Positions 8,479 through 16,382 of a stretch of 64,000 nucleotides of DNA are shown here, piece by piece; positions within the stretch are counted from its first letter, which is position 1; each line of letters begins with the position of its first letter. The stretch comes from Hyphomicrobiaceae bacterium (GTDB lineage: Bacteria > Pseudomonadota > Alphaproteobacteria > Rhizobiales > Devosiaceae). A program made the position numbers and the translations under genes. Under the pieces are notes generated by a model. It searched no databases. It was not told where the DNA came from and saw only the letters and a program-made list of their open reading frames with translations. The stretch lies in the NCBI GenBank assembly GCA_020638065.1, contig JACKJG010000007.1, positions 62,001-126,000 on the forward strand, written 5' to 3'.

Positions 8479-8946
8479 ATGGAAGTTTCCGATTTCCTGG
8501 CGCAGGACGACGTTGTCCCGTGCGCCAAAGTAACCAGTAAACGTCAATTGCTTCAGATGCTTGCCGACAAGGCCAGCGAAAAGTGCGGGTTCGACTCGCA
8601 GAAGATCTTTGAAGTGCTCATGGCGCGCGAACAACTCGGCTCGACCGGTCTGGGTAATGGCATTGCCATCCCGCACGGCAAGCTGAAGGGTCTCGACAGG
8701 GTTATCGCCCTGTTTGCACGGGCCGATTCGCCCATCGAATTTGATTCGGTGGACGACCAGCCCGTCGATCTCGCCTTCATGCTTCTGGCCCCCGAGGGTT
8801 CGGGAGCCGATCACCTCAAGGCACTCTCGCGCGTTGCGCGGCTTTTGCGCACCGAAACCGTGGTCGATGCCATCCGGCACACCAAGGACAAGGCCGAGAT
8901 CTATGGGCTATTGTCGAGCACGGTTGAAGGTTCGGCTGCGGCCTGA
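8479..8946 (+). CDS. ptsN: Nitrogen-PTS EIIA component PtsN
   Basis: EIIA-Ntr of 155 residues with the PTS EIIA type 2 fold. The phosphorylated histidine is His66 in GIAIPHGKL, and the flanking TGLGNG segment is conserved. It is the output protein of the nitrogen phosphotransferase chain (PtsP to HPr to PtsN) and modulates potassium transport, sensor kinases and carbon/nitrogen balance rather than sugar uptake. It is the last gene of the rpoN-hpf-ptsN group and is followed by a strong terminator. The matching HPr is encoded at 48.9-49.2 kb in this window; PtsP was not seen. Confidence 0.95.
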   Translation: MEVSDFLAQDDVVPCAKVTSKRQLLQMLADKASEKCGFDSQKIFEVLMAREQLGSTGLGNGIAIPHGKLKGLDRVIALFARADSPIEFDSVDDQPVDLAFMLLAPEGSGADHLKALSRVARLLRTETVVDAIRHTKDKAEIYGLLSSTVEGSAAA

Positions 8947-8970
8947 TCGACAAGAACGTTTTCAAATCAG

Positions 8971-9000
8971 AAGGGGCGGGTTCGTCAGAACCCGCCCCTT
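8971..9000. terminator. Strong bidirectional-type hairpin terminator
   Basis: A perfect 13-bp stem (AAGGGGCGGGTTC, loop GTCA, then its complement) lies 25 bases after the ptsN stop. The bases after it are T-rich only weakly (TTGTCTGTTG). On the other strand it lies beyond the DUF1150 stop at 9026, so it can serve both convergent transcripts. Confidence 0.8.
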
Positions 9001-9025
9001 GTCTGTTGGGCCATGCCCGGCGTGC

Positions 9026-9319
9026 CTATTGCAGAACGGCCATCTGCGCGCCGTGGGCGTCCAGCCAGTCGATCACCGATTCGCGCTCGTCCGAAACCAT
9101 GAGCGGCTCGCCATCGGCCGCCAGAAGCACGAAGTAATTGTCGATGCCCGGCAGGAGCTGGATGTTCGGGACAAGCAGCAACAGCGCCGTCCCGCTCAGC
9201 TCGCGCAGATAGGCGACTTCGGACTTGCCGAGATCGGCGAATTGCTGACTGGTCATCGTCCTGAGGCTGCCCGGCAGCAGGGACTGGGCCAAGTCGCGGT
9301 CATTGTCGAATTTGTGCAT
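9026..9319 (-). CDS. DUF1150 family protein
   Basis: A small protein of 97 residues of the DUF1150 family, of unknown function and found in Alphaproteobacteria. The characteristic part is the run LRELSGTALLLLVPNIQLLPG followed by YFVLLAADGEPLMVSDERE. No membrane segment or catalytic motif is evident. The frame opens further upstream, but the ATG at 9319 has an excellent AGGAGG site at the right distance. It lies 10 bases downstream of an Hsp20 gene on the same strand. DUF1150 genes are commonly found beside small heat-shock genes, so a role in protein quality control under heat stress is a reasonable inference only. Confidence 0.85.
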   Translation of the reverse strand: MHKFDNDRDLAQSLLPGSLRTMTSQQFADLGKSEVAYLRELSGTALLLLVPNIQLLPGIDNYFVLLAADGEPLMVSDERESVIDWLDAHGAQMAVLQ

Positions 9320-9329
9320 CGCGTCCTCC

Positions 9330-9749
9330 TCAGGCCGTTTTGATTGCGATTTTGCGGCTGAGATTTTCAGGCGCCGGCCGGCGCACAAGAATGTGCAGCA
9401 TGCCATCGGCCAGTTCAGCGCCGTCGACGATCATGCTGTCGGCCAGCAGAAAGGCGCGCTGAAACTGGCGCATGGCGATACCGCGATGCAGATAGTCGCG
9501 CTGCGGCTCGCCCTGCTTCTGGCCGCGAACGACAATCTGATTGTCTTCGTGGGTGATATCGAGGTCGTCTGCGGCAAAGCCGGCCACGGCGATTGTGATG
9601 AGATAGGTTTCATCGCCATCCTCGGGCACGACACGCTCGATATTGTAAGGCGGATAGGATTCGGCGGATTTGGCCAAACGATCGACCCGCTCTTCGAAAT
9701 TGTCGAAGCCAAGCAGGAACGGTGCTGACATAAACGAAATACGCGACAT
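9330..9749 (-). CDS. Small heat-shock protein, Hsp20/IbpA family
   Basis: A chaperone of 139 residues that holds unfolding proteins without using ATP. The N-terminal FDNFEERVDRLA leads into the alpha-crystallin domain (about 35-125) with YNIERVVPEDGDETYLITIA, and RGIAMRQFQRAF is typical of the IbpA subgroup. The usual short C-terminal I-x-I motif is seen as KIAIK. The ATG at 9749 has AAGGA upstream; an in-frame extension before it looks non-coding. It heads a two-gene unit with DUF1150. No ROSE-type RNA thermometer could be recognised by eye in the short leader, though this element is common in front of rhizobial hsp20 genes. Confidence 0.92.
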   Translation of the reverse strand: MSRISFMSAPFLLGFDNFEERVDRLAKSAESYPPYNIERVVPEDGDETYLITIAVAGFAADDLDITHEDNQIVVRGQKQGEPQRDYLHRGIAMRQFQRAFLLADSMIVDGAELADGMLHILVRRPAPENLSRKIAIKTA

Positions 9750-9853
9750 GGTTTGTCCTTGTTCACAAGCAACAAATATGGTGCGAACCCGGCGGCCCGG
9801 CATTCGCCCCCATTGGACTTTTGATATGGTGCAATTCTCCGGATATTCAAGGA

Positions 9854-10708
9854 ATGGAGGGATTTGAGCTGACGGGCTTCTCCATCATCATGCCAGCCTT
9901 CCACGCGGCGGCCACCATTGCCCAAAGCGTCGGTTCCGTGTTGAACGGCACCTTTGCCGATTTCGAACTGCTGCTGATTGCCGACGATGCCGCCGACTAC
10001 CGGCAGGCCCTGGCGGATAGCGGCATTTCCGACCCGCGCCTTCGGTATCTGCAGAGTGGTGGCGTGGGAACCGGGTCTTCGCACGCCCGCAATGTCGGAC
10101 TCGATGCCGCGCAGTATGACTTCATCGCCATTCTCGATGCTGACGATCTGTTTCTCGACGACAAGTTGCAGCGAATCGCGCCCCTGGTCGAACGATATGG
10201 ATTTGTCTCGACCGCCCTCGACGTGCGAGAGGCTGGGCGCGGCCATTTGCGCAATGTAGGCGCCGGCGAGGACAAGGCGCTCACCCCCGCAGCCTACAAA
10301 TTTACGAATGTCTCGATGGATTCGATGATTGCCTATGACCGGCGGATCATCGATCCCCGCTATGACGAAAGCCAGGACTGCCTGACCGATCTCGATCTCA
10401 TTCTCAAGCTCTTTGCCGGTTTTGCGACCTGTTTTCACTCCGGTGTGCCGCTCCACGCCTACGTCAAGCAGAGCCGGTCGATTTCGATTGGTACCGGCGC
10501 GTCAGACCGCTATCGGCGCATGAAGCGAACGCTGATCGAACGGCTGGAATCCGGCCATTATCCCATGCGGGACCCGGCCGGACCGGAGGGATTTGTCCGC
10601 TTTCTTCAAGCATCGCTTCGGGCGGAAGAAAGCTTCGAGCGGGCCAAGCTGGAAAGGCCTGGCCTGATCTTTGAGGATCACCTCGAACCCTATCTCTCGA
10701 GCGCCTGA
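9854..10708 (+). CDS. Family 2 glycosyltransferase
   Basis: A GT-A-fold glycosyltransferase of about 284 residues. GFSIIMPAFHAAATIAQSVGS is a typical GT2 opening, shortened in the middle here to its hallmark MPAFHAA. GSSHARNVGLDAA and FIAILDADDLFL provide the nucleotide-binding loop and DxD motif. The second half (about 170-285) is less conserved and probably binds the acceptor. No transmembrane segment is evident, so it is cytoplasmic or peripheral. The substrate is unknown. The ATG at 9854 is chosen because it starts 3 bases after AAGGA and a few residues before the first beta-strand; an ATG at 9821 is possible. The 3' end overlaps the convergent ribokinase gene by 19 bases. Confidence 0.82.
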   Translation: MEGFELTGFSIIMPAFHAAATIAQSVGSVLNGTFADFELLLIADDAADYRQALADSGISDPRLRYLQSGGVGTGSSHARNVGLDAAQYDFIAILDADDLFLDDKLQRIAPLVERYGFVSTALDVREAGRGHLRNVGAGEDKALTPAAYKFTNVSMDSMIAYDRRIIDPRYDESQDCLTDLDLILKLFAGFATCFHSGVPLHAYVKQSRSISIGTGASDRYRRMKRTLIERLESGHYPMRDPAGPEGFVRFLQASLRAEESFERAKLERPGLIFEDHLEPYLSSA

Positions 10709-11598
10709 TCGACCTCGCTTCGGGTCGGGATGGCGGGTTGCGCACCCGGCTTGAGGCAGGCCAGCGAGCCCGCCGCTGCCGCCAGCCGCAGGGCGTGTTC
10801 CGGGTCCGCGCCCTCGAGAAGCGCTGCCGCCAGATATCCGCAAAACGTGTCGCCGGCGCCCACCGTGTCGACCGGACTAATTGTGAGAGGCGCGGCCCGG
10901 TGCAGTACATCGCCGGTTGCCAGAACCGCGCCTTCGCCGCCAAGGGTGACGCAAACCCATTGCCCGTGGCGCTTGGCGTAATCAGAAGCGGCGTCCGCGA
11001 CCTGGTCGATCGTCAACTCCTGGCCAAGCAAAAGCGCGAACTCGGTCTCGTTGGCGACAACAATATCTGCCTTTGCCGCCAGGGCGCCCGTCTCCGCCAC
11101 AATCGGAGCGATATTGAGGATGGAGCGGGCATTGCGCCTTCTGGCAAGATCAAGTGCGGCCGCGACCGCCTCGGTGGGCACCTCCTGCTGGCAGACCAGA
11201 ATGTCGCCTTCGGTCAGCCCTGACAGCATGACCTCCGCATCTCCGCCATCCAGCGTGCCGTTGGCTCCGGCAATGATCGTGATGACATTTTCGCCGTGCG
11301 CATCGACCAGGATGATGGCGATGCCCGTCGGGCCATCAACGTGTCGCACGCGCCCGAGATCGACCCCGCCCGCTTCCAGTAGCGCCAGAGCCTGTCCGGC
11401 GAAATCGTCTTTTCCGACCGCCCCGCACATTTGGACATCCGCACCTGCGCGCCGGGCCGCCAGCGCCTGATTGGCGCCTTTTCCGCCCGGCGCGGTCGAA
11501 AAACCCGTTCCGGGAACCGTTTCGCCGGGCTCGGGCAGACGGCCGGTTGTGGCAATGAGGTCGAGATTGATCGAACCGAAAACGAATATCCGCGCCAT
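10690..11598 (-). CDS. rbsK: Ribokinase, PfkB family
   Basis: A sugar kinase of 302 residues that phosphorylates D-ribose to ribose 5-phosphate. FGSINLDLIATTGRLPEPGET and the glycine-rich APGGKGANQALAA are the N-terminal substrate-binding signature of ribokinases. DTVGAGDTFCGY near residue 250 is the PfkB signature 2 with the catalytic Asp and anion hole. The overall length matches RbsK. No ribose transporter or repressor is next to it. It is followed, in its own direction, by a 19-base overlap with the convergent glycosyltransferase. DUF1697 lies 7 bases upstream, so it is probably the last gene of a three-gene minus-strand unit. Confidence 0.92.
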   Translation of the reverse strand: MARIFVFGSINLDLIATTGRLPEPGETVPGTGFSTAPGGKGANQALAARRAGADVQMCGAVGKDDFAGQALALLEAGGVDLGRVRHVDGPTGIAIILVDAHGENVITIIAGANGTLDGGDAEVMLSGLTEGDILVCQQEVPTEAVAAALDLARRRNARSILNIAPIVAETGALAAKADIVVANETEFALLLGQELTIDQVADAASDYAKRHGQWVCVTLGGEGAVLATGDVLHRAAPLTISPVDTVGAGDTFCGYLAAALLEGADPEHALRLAAAAGSLACLKPGAQPAIPTRSEVDQALER

Positions 11599-11605
11599 GC
11601 TGCTC

Positions 11606-12157
11606 TCAAAATCTCTCCGCCTTGGCCAGCATGCGTTCGACCGTACTCCAGTTCCGGCTGGTCACGACGACGTCCTTGAAACGCTTGTCGGCACCATCGA
11701 GCCCGGACCCGAAGCGGCCGGAAGGTTGACGGAACATGGCGGTGAAGAATTGGTCATCGTCGATGCGCACCACGTCGAAATCGCCCTCGACCGGTTCCAG
11801 CCCATTTAGCCTGTTGCCGATTGGACCGGACACGAAATAGGCATATAGCTTGGTGTCATTCCCGGCCTCATACGCGCCGAAAGGCCTGCTTCCGGCCAGT
11901 TCGGCAATCGCGTCACGGCTGCGCAGGACAATGCCAACAGAGAAGCCGAATTGCGCCTCGAGCCCCTGTTCGATTCGCGCCGGATCCGGTGTGGTTTCGG
12001 ATGAAAAAAGCACGTTGCCACTGGCAATCACCGGCTGGGCATCGTCAAAACCCATCTTGCGGAACGCTTCCTTCAGGTCATCGTTCTTGACGCTGCGTTT
12101 GCCGAGATTGACGCCGCGCAGAAAGGCAAACCAGATCGTGCCCTTCTTGACGCTCAT
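11606..12157 (-). CDS. DUF1697 family protein
   Basis: A protein of 183 residues of the DUF1697 family, whose function is unknown. The family marker is the opening FAFLRGVNLGKRSVKNDDLK followed by the region with ASGNVLF. The rest is a compact alpha/beta protein with no signal peptide and no membrane segment. Its ATG overlaps the stop of the upstream KefC-type antiporter gene by four bases (ATGA), and ribokinase follows after 7 bases, so the three genes are translationally coupled or at least co-transcribed. The context does not suggest a specific job. Confidence 0.87.
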   Translation of the reverse strand: MSVKKGTIWFAFLRGVNLGKRSVKNDDLKEAFRKMGFDDAQPVIASGNVLFSSETTPDPARIEQGLEAQFGFSVGIVLRSRDAIAELAGSRPFGAYEAGNDTKLYAYFVSGPIGNRLNGLEPVEGDFDVVRIDDDQFFTAMFRQPSGRFGSGLDGADKRFKDVVVTSRNWSTVERMLAKAERF

Positions 12158-14007
12158 TCCGCCGCCTCGTCAGCTCTTTCCGGCCCGATGCGCAACAAAA
12201 GCTGTTCCTCGTCCATCAGTTCGCGGGCCCGTTTGATATAGGGCTCGTTGTCCACCATCGGGATGTCGAGCCGGTAGAGATTGGCCAGTTCGACCATGCC
12301 GCGACCGTCGTTCTCACGAAACGCGGTCACATGGCCTTCAGCCTGTTCGCGGCTCAGTCCGAACGCCTCAAGCACCGATCGCCCCATTCTGAGGCTGGAA
12401 TCGAAGGTCTCGCGGATGATGTCGCGCGAGCCCGCCGCCCACAATTCATAAACATGGTTGCGGTCGCGCGCGCGGGCAATGACGTGCACATGCGGATGAT
12501 GTGTCGAAATATAGCGCACCAGTTCGGTCGTCTGCTCCTTGCCGTCGATGGCGACGACCAGAACCTTGGCCTTTTCGATCCCCGCCGCGTGCAGCAGGTC
12601 CGGCCGGGTCGCATCGCCGAAAAACACCTTGAAGCCGAACCGGCGCAGCATGTCGAGCTGGTTCGAGGAATGATCGAGAACCACGGTTTCGTATCCGGCG
12701 GCACGCACCATACGATTGACGATGCCCCCGACGCGTCCATGTCCGGCAATGATGATCGGTGCTTCCATGTCGATCACGTCCGGGTCGCGCGTTTGCGCGG
12801 CTGAATAGCGCGGCGCAATGACCCGGTCGAACAGGATGAAAAGGAGGGGCGTCAGCAGCATCGAAAGCGCCACGACCAGGCTCATTTTGGAGGCGATGTC
12901 TTGTGGCAACACGTGATTGGCGACGGTGAAGGACAGCAAGACGAACGCGAATTCGCCGGTCTGGGCCAGCGACAGCGCGAAGAGCCATTTGTCCGCGCCG
13001 CGAACCTTGAAGACCCATGCCAGAACGCCAAGCACCAGACCTTTGACTGCTATCAGACCCAGGGTCAGCCCCACGATCGTCAGCAGATTGTCGCCAAGCA
13101 GCGGAAAATCGACCGAGGCGCCGACCGTGATGAAAAAGAGGCCCAGCAACAATCCCTTAAACGGATCGATATCGCTTTCCAGTTCGTGCCGATATTCCGA
13201 GGTGGCCAGAACCACGCCGGCCAGAAAGGTGCCAAGGGCCGCGCTCAGCCCGACGAACCCCATCAAAAGGGCAATTCCGACCACAAGCATCAGTGCCGTG
13301 GCGGTGAACATTTCCCGCAACCGGCCCTTGGAAACGAAGCGGAACAGCGGCCGGACCAGATAGCGGCCACCTACCACGATGATCGCGACCGCCCCCAGGG
13401 TCACAAGCGTTCGCTGCCAGCCTTCAAGCGAATCCATGAAACTGGGTTGCGCCGCATGATCGGCGGCGGTGCTGACCGCATGCGTATCGATGCCGGGAAT
13501 GGCGAGGAGCGGGATCAGCGCCAGCATGGGAATGACGGCAATGTCCTGGAAAAGAAGCACCGCAAACCCGGCCTGCCCACCGTCGGACCGCATGAGGCCC
13601 TTTTCATTGAATGTTTGCAGGACGATGGCGGTGGAAGAAAGCGACAGAACCAGTCCAAGGGTCAGGGCAATCCGCCAGTCCTGCCCAAGTGCCATGGCAA
13701 TCGCGGTGATGGCGGCGGCCGTGCCAAGAACCTGTAACCCGCCGAGTCCGAGCAATTGTGCGCGGAGGCGCCAGAGCCGCTCGGGCTCCAGTTCAAGTCC
13801 GACCAGCAACAGCATCAGCACCACGCCAAATTCGGCAAAATGCTGCAGCGCCTCGACATCAACCCCCAAGGTGCGAAGCAATGGTGCAATAATGATACCT
13901 GCCAGGAGATAGCCGAGAACCGAGCCCAGCCCGAACCGGGTCGCCAGCGGCACCGCAATCACGCCGGCCGCGAGAAATACGAAGGTCAAAATCAGAAAAT
14001 CGGTCAT
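12154..14007 (-). CDS. KefB/KefC-type monovalent cation:proton antiporter (CPA2)
   Basis: An inner-membrane protein of 617 residues. The first about 385 residues form the CPA2 exchanger domain with 12-13 membrane segments, beginning FLILTFVFLAAGVIAVPLA and including the LLFQDIAVIPML segment characteristic of Kef transporters. About 400-530 is a Rossmann TrkA-N (RCK) domain: IIAGHGRVGGIVNRMVRAAG binds nucleotide, and RPDLLHAAGIEKAKVLVVAID follows. In E. coli such proteins release potassium and acidify the cytoplasm in response to glutathione adducts. No KefF/KefG partner is seen here. The start at 14007 (MTDFLI) is preferred over one 14 codons upstream because the extension is Gly/Pro-rich and not family-like. 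Confidence 0.9.
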   Translation of the reverse strand: MTDFLILTFVFLAAGVIAVPLATRFGLGSVLGYLLAGIIIAPLLRTLGVDVEALQHFAEFGVVLMLLLVGLELEPERLWRLRAQLLGLGGLQVLGTAAAITAIAMALGQDWRIALTLGLVLSLSSTAIVLQTFNEKGLMRSDGGQAGFAVLLFQDIAVIPMLALIPLLAIPGIDTHAVSTAADHAAQPSFMDSLEGWQRTLVTLGAVAIIVVGGRYLVRPLFRFVSKGRLREMFTATALMLVVGIALLMGFVGLSAALGTFLAGVVLATSEYRHELESDIDPFKGLLLGLFFITVGASVDFPLLGDNLLTIVGLTLGLIAVKGLVLGVLAWVFKVRGADKWLFALSLAQTGEFAFVLLSFTVANHVLPQDIASKMSLVVALSMLLTPLLFILFDRVIAPRYSAAQTRDPDVIDMEAPIIIAGHGRVGGIVNRMVRAAGYETVVLDHSSNQLDMLRRFGFKVFFGDATRPDLLHAAGIEKAKVLVVAIDGKEQTTELVRYISTHHPHVHVIARARDRNHVYELWAAGSRDIIRETFDSSLRMGRSVLEAFGLSREQAEGHVTAFRENDGRGMVELANLYRLDIPMVDNEPYIKRARELMDEEQLLLRIGPERADEAAE

Positions 14008-14117
14008 CGCTGTCCCTGCGCCACCCTGTTCGGGCAAACCTAGCCGCAAAGCCTGCGCCTGTCAGGTGGCTTGTGTGTCCGGAACGGGCTTTGCCGCTGA
14101 GATGGTCTTTGTCATCT

Positions 14118-14137
14118 GCCTACCATAAACATGGTAT
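14118..14137. promoter_or_regulatory. 20-bp shared element with perfect 16-bp dyad (copy 1)
   Basis: The sequence GCCTACCATAAACATGGTAT occurs here and again at 16221-16240 with no difference. Its core TACCAT-AAAC-ATGGTA (14121-14136) is a perfect inverted repeat. Split as 7-2-7 (TACCATA-AA-CATGGTA) it has the TAC...GTA ends and spacing of NarL-type response-regulator sites. It ends 163 bases before the first secreted-protein gene. A NarL-type regulator is encoded 4.5 kb downstream in the same gene group. Confidence 0.65.
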
Positions 14138-14299
14138 GGACCCGTCCCCTTCGCGCCGTCTATTCTGTCCCTTCAAATTCTGGCTGAACCCATTCCTGCA
14201 TATGCGGGGTCGGTCAATGGCCATGAGCTGGCAGAAATGCAACGGACGGAGACGCCACGTTCAGCGCGTCTTCCGGCCAAAACGAAAGGCGCGCAGACC

Positions 14300-16165
14300 A
14301 TGGTAACCAAGAACGGGAATGCCGGCGACAACACGCTGGAAGGCACGTCAGCTCCGGACATAATCCACGGGTTAGGCGGGGACGACACCATCCAAGGCTA
14401 TGGAGGTGCAGACACGCTTTACGGTGATGACGGCGATGACGAGATTGATGGCGGAGCCAGCCCTGATGTCATTTATGGCGGCGCGGGGGCCGACACAATA
14501 CGCGGCGGCTACGGTGACGACGATATCTATGCCGACGATCTGGATATTATCGACGGTGGTGCAGGCTATCACGACACCGTCAACTTCTCCACGGGCGTCA
14601 GCAGGCAAAACCTGAAAGATGCTGACCTCATAGGCGTCGAAAAAATCTTCCTGAACAGTGCTGGCACCTTCAATTTCAGCGCGCAGACCGAAGGCTTCTG
14701 GATCGTCGGCTATACATCCAAAGCGCAAACGATTTATGGGTCGGCCGGGCATGATATTATCTGGAGCTATGATGGGAATGACAAGATCTATGCTGGCGAA
14801 AACGATAACATCGACGGTGGTGATGGCATTGATACCGTGATTTTCAGAAGCACGGTTACACGCAGCGAGCTGAAAGATGCGGACTTGATCGAAGTTGAAA
14901 ACATCAGCGTTTCCGGACTTTTCCACTTTGATTTCGGCGCGCAGACGGAAGGCTTCAACATTACGACCGGCAATAAGGTTTGGTCGGTCAAGGGCGGCAA
15001 GGGCGATGACACGATCACCAGCCGCGATCGCACAATCGTCGATGGTCAGGCGGGCAACAACACTGTGATCTATAAGAGCAGTGTTGACCGCAAGGACCTG
15101 ACCGACGATCACCTGGTCAATGTGCAAACCGTCAAGATCAATGGTGCAAAGAGCTTTGATTTCTCGAAGCAGACTGAGGATTTGACGATCATCGGCAATG
15201 CCGCGGCGAAGAGTATCAAGGGCGGCAACGGTGACGACACCATCTATGCCAATGACACCGACCGCATCAATGGCCGCGGCGACACCAATGGCGACCGCGT
15301 GGTGTTCCGCAAGGACGTGGACAAGAACAACCTGATCGATAATCACCTTGTCAATGTTGAACTGATCACCGTCAAAGGCGCCCACAATTTCAACTTCGCT
15401 TCGCAGACGGAGGCATTCAAATTCAAGGTTGCGGCCTCAGCGCTCTGGGTGAAGGGCGGAACGGGCAATGACGTGTTCTTTGCGACGCAGAACACCCTTA
15501 TCAAGGGCTTTGATGGTGTCGACACGGCGGTTTATAGCAATGATGTCACGAGCGCTGTGCTCAATGATCTGCAACTGCAAGGCACCGAAAAGGTCTGGTT
15601 GCGGGGCGCTCACACTTTCGACTTCAGCGCGCAGAAAGAAACGAAGCTCAATATTGGCTCTGACGTTGCTGCCAAAACCATATCCGGCAGCCAGGGGACC
15701 AATTTATTCACATTTGACGGCACGTCGGCGACAGGGCTGAATACCATCACCAATTTCAGCGGTGCCGGTGGCGAGGGCGACCGGGTCAAATTTGCGACAA
15801 ACGAAGCGGCGGGAACGGGAATCGATACAGGTGGGTTCGCAGCGCTTGCGGTCGGCGGCGATATTCAGGCAGCGGATGGCTTCAACTTTGTCACCGATCC
15901 GGGCAGCAACAAACCGGCCTCGCTCTCGGCAAATGATGTAGCCGCCTTCCTCGCCGATGTAAACGGGCTTGGCACCTCATCGTTCCAGTTCGCCAATGCC
16001 GACAACAGCGTCTATATCGCTGCTACGGACGGCACCGATCTCGGCATCTATCTGGCCCAAAGCGGTAATCTGGATCAGGTCATCGACGCCAGTGAGCTCA
16101 CCCAGATCGCGCAATTGCAGAACGTGACCAGCATCAGCGCCGCCGATCTGTTCGGTTTTTCTTGA
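14300..16165 (+). CDS. Secreted RTX-type protein with five-fold novel tandem repeat
   Basis: A protein of 621 residues without a signal peptide. The first about 85 residues hold calcium-binding RTX nonapeptides (GLGGDDTIQGYGGADTLYGD, then GGAGADTIRGG). From about 95 to 450 come five copies of a module ending in F(D/N)FSxQTE. These hallmarks begin at bases 14669, 14927, 15155, 15389 and 15617, giving spacings of 86, 76, 78 and 76 residues. Each module also contains a 'LxDxxLxxVExIxVxGAxxF' pattern and an RTX-like GGxGDDTI turn. The C-terminus (about 520-621) has no RTX repeats and ends LFGFS, consistent with a type I secretion signal. No secretion transporter is encoded nearby. It is probably exported to the surface; function unknown. 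ATG 14300 is preferred over 14237 because RTX-type sequence starts there. Confidence 0.8.
   Translation: MVTKNGNAGDNTLEGTSAPDIIHGLGGDDTIQGYGGADTLYGDDGDDEIDGGASPDVIYGGAGADTIRGGYGDDDIYADDLDIIDGGAGYHDTVNFSTGVSRQNLKDADLIGVEKIFLNSAGTFNFSAQTEGFWIVGYTSKAQTIYGSAGHDIIWSYDGNDKIYAGENDNIDGGDGIDTVIFRSTVTRSELKDADLIEVENISVSGLFHFDFGAQTEGFNITTGNKVWSVKGGKGDDTITSRDRTIVDGQAGNNTVIYKSSVDRKDLTDDHLVNVQTVKINGAKSFDFSKQTEDLTIIGNAAAKSIKGGNGDDTIYANDTDRINGRGDTNGDRVVFRKDVDKNNLIDNHLVNVELITVKGAHNFNFASQTEAFKFKVAASALWVKGGTGNDVFFATQNTLIKGFDGVDTAVYSNDVTSAVLNDLQLQGTEKVWLRGAHTFDFSAQKETKLNIGSDVAAKTISGSQGTNLFTFDGTSATGLNTITNFSGAGGEGDRVKFATNEAAGTGIDTGGFAALAVGGDIQAADGFNFVTDPGSNKPASLSANDVAAFLADVNGLGTSSFQFANADNSVYIAATDGTDLGIYLAQSGNLDQVIDASELTQIAQLQNVTSISAADLFGFS
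14669..15640 (+). repeat. Five coding tandem repeats of 76-86 codons
   Basis: Within the gene at 14300-16165 a module recurs five times, each marked by a codon run for F(D/N)F followed by S/G/A, one residue, and QTE or QKE. The marker starts are at 14669, 14927, 15155, 15389 and 15617. The copies differ enough at DNA level to be old rather than a recent expansion. Confidence 0.75.
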
Positions 16166-16220
16166 GCCTGTGAGTTGATTGGCAGGCCGTCGCAAGTGAA
16201 AGCATGGTGTTCGACCAGCC

Positions 16221-16240
16221 GCCTACCATAAACATGGTAT
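16221..16240. promoter_or_regulatory. 20-bp shared element with perfect 16-bp dyad (copy 2)
   Basis: Identical to the element at 14118-14137, with dyad core TACCATAAACATGGTA at 16224-16239. Flanking bases differ on both sides, so the conserved length is exactly 20. It lies in the 217-base gap between the two secreted-protein genes, 142 bases before the second one. Conservation of an isolated 20-mer in front of two neighbouring, dissimilar genes points to a shared operator or activator site. Confidence 0.65.
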
Positions 16241-16382
16241 TTCCGGTTTTCACCTGAGCGCCTAGTCTGCACGCATCAGACGGGCTGGCGGACGCACTTG
16301 CTTCCCGACAGATCAATCGAGGCCATCGCCTCAGACAACGTGCTTTTCGCACGCTCAGCGAAGCTTTGACCAGAAAAGGGCA

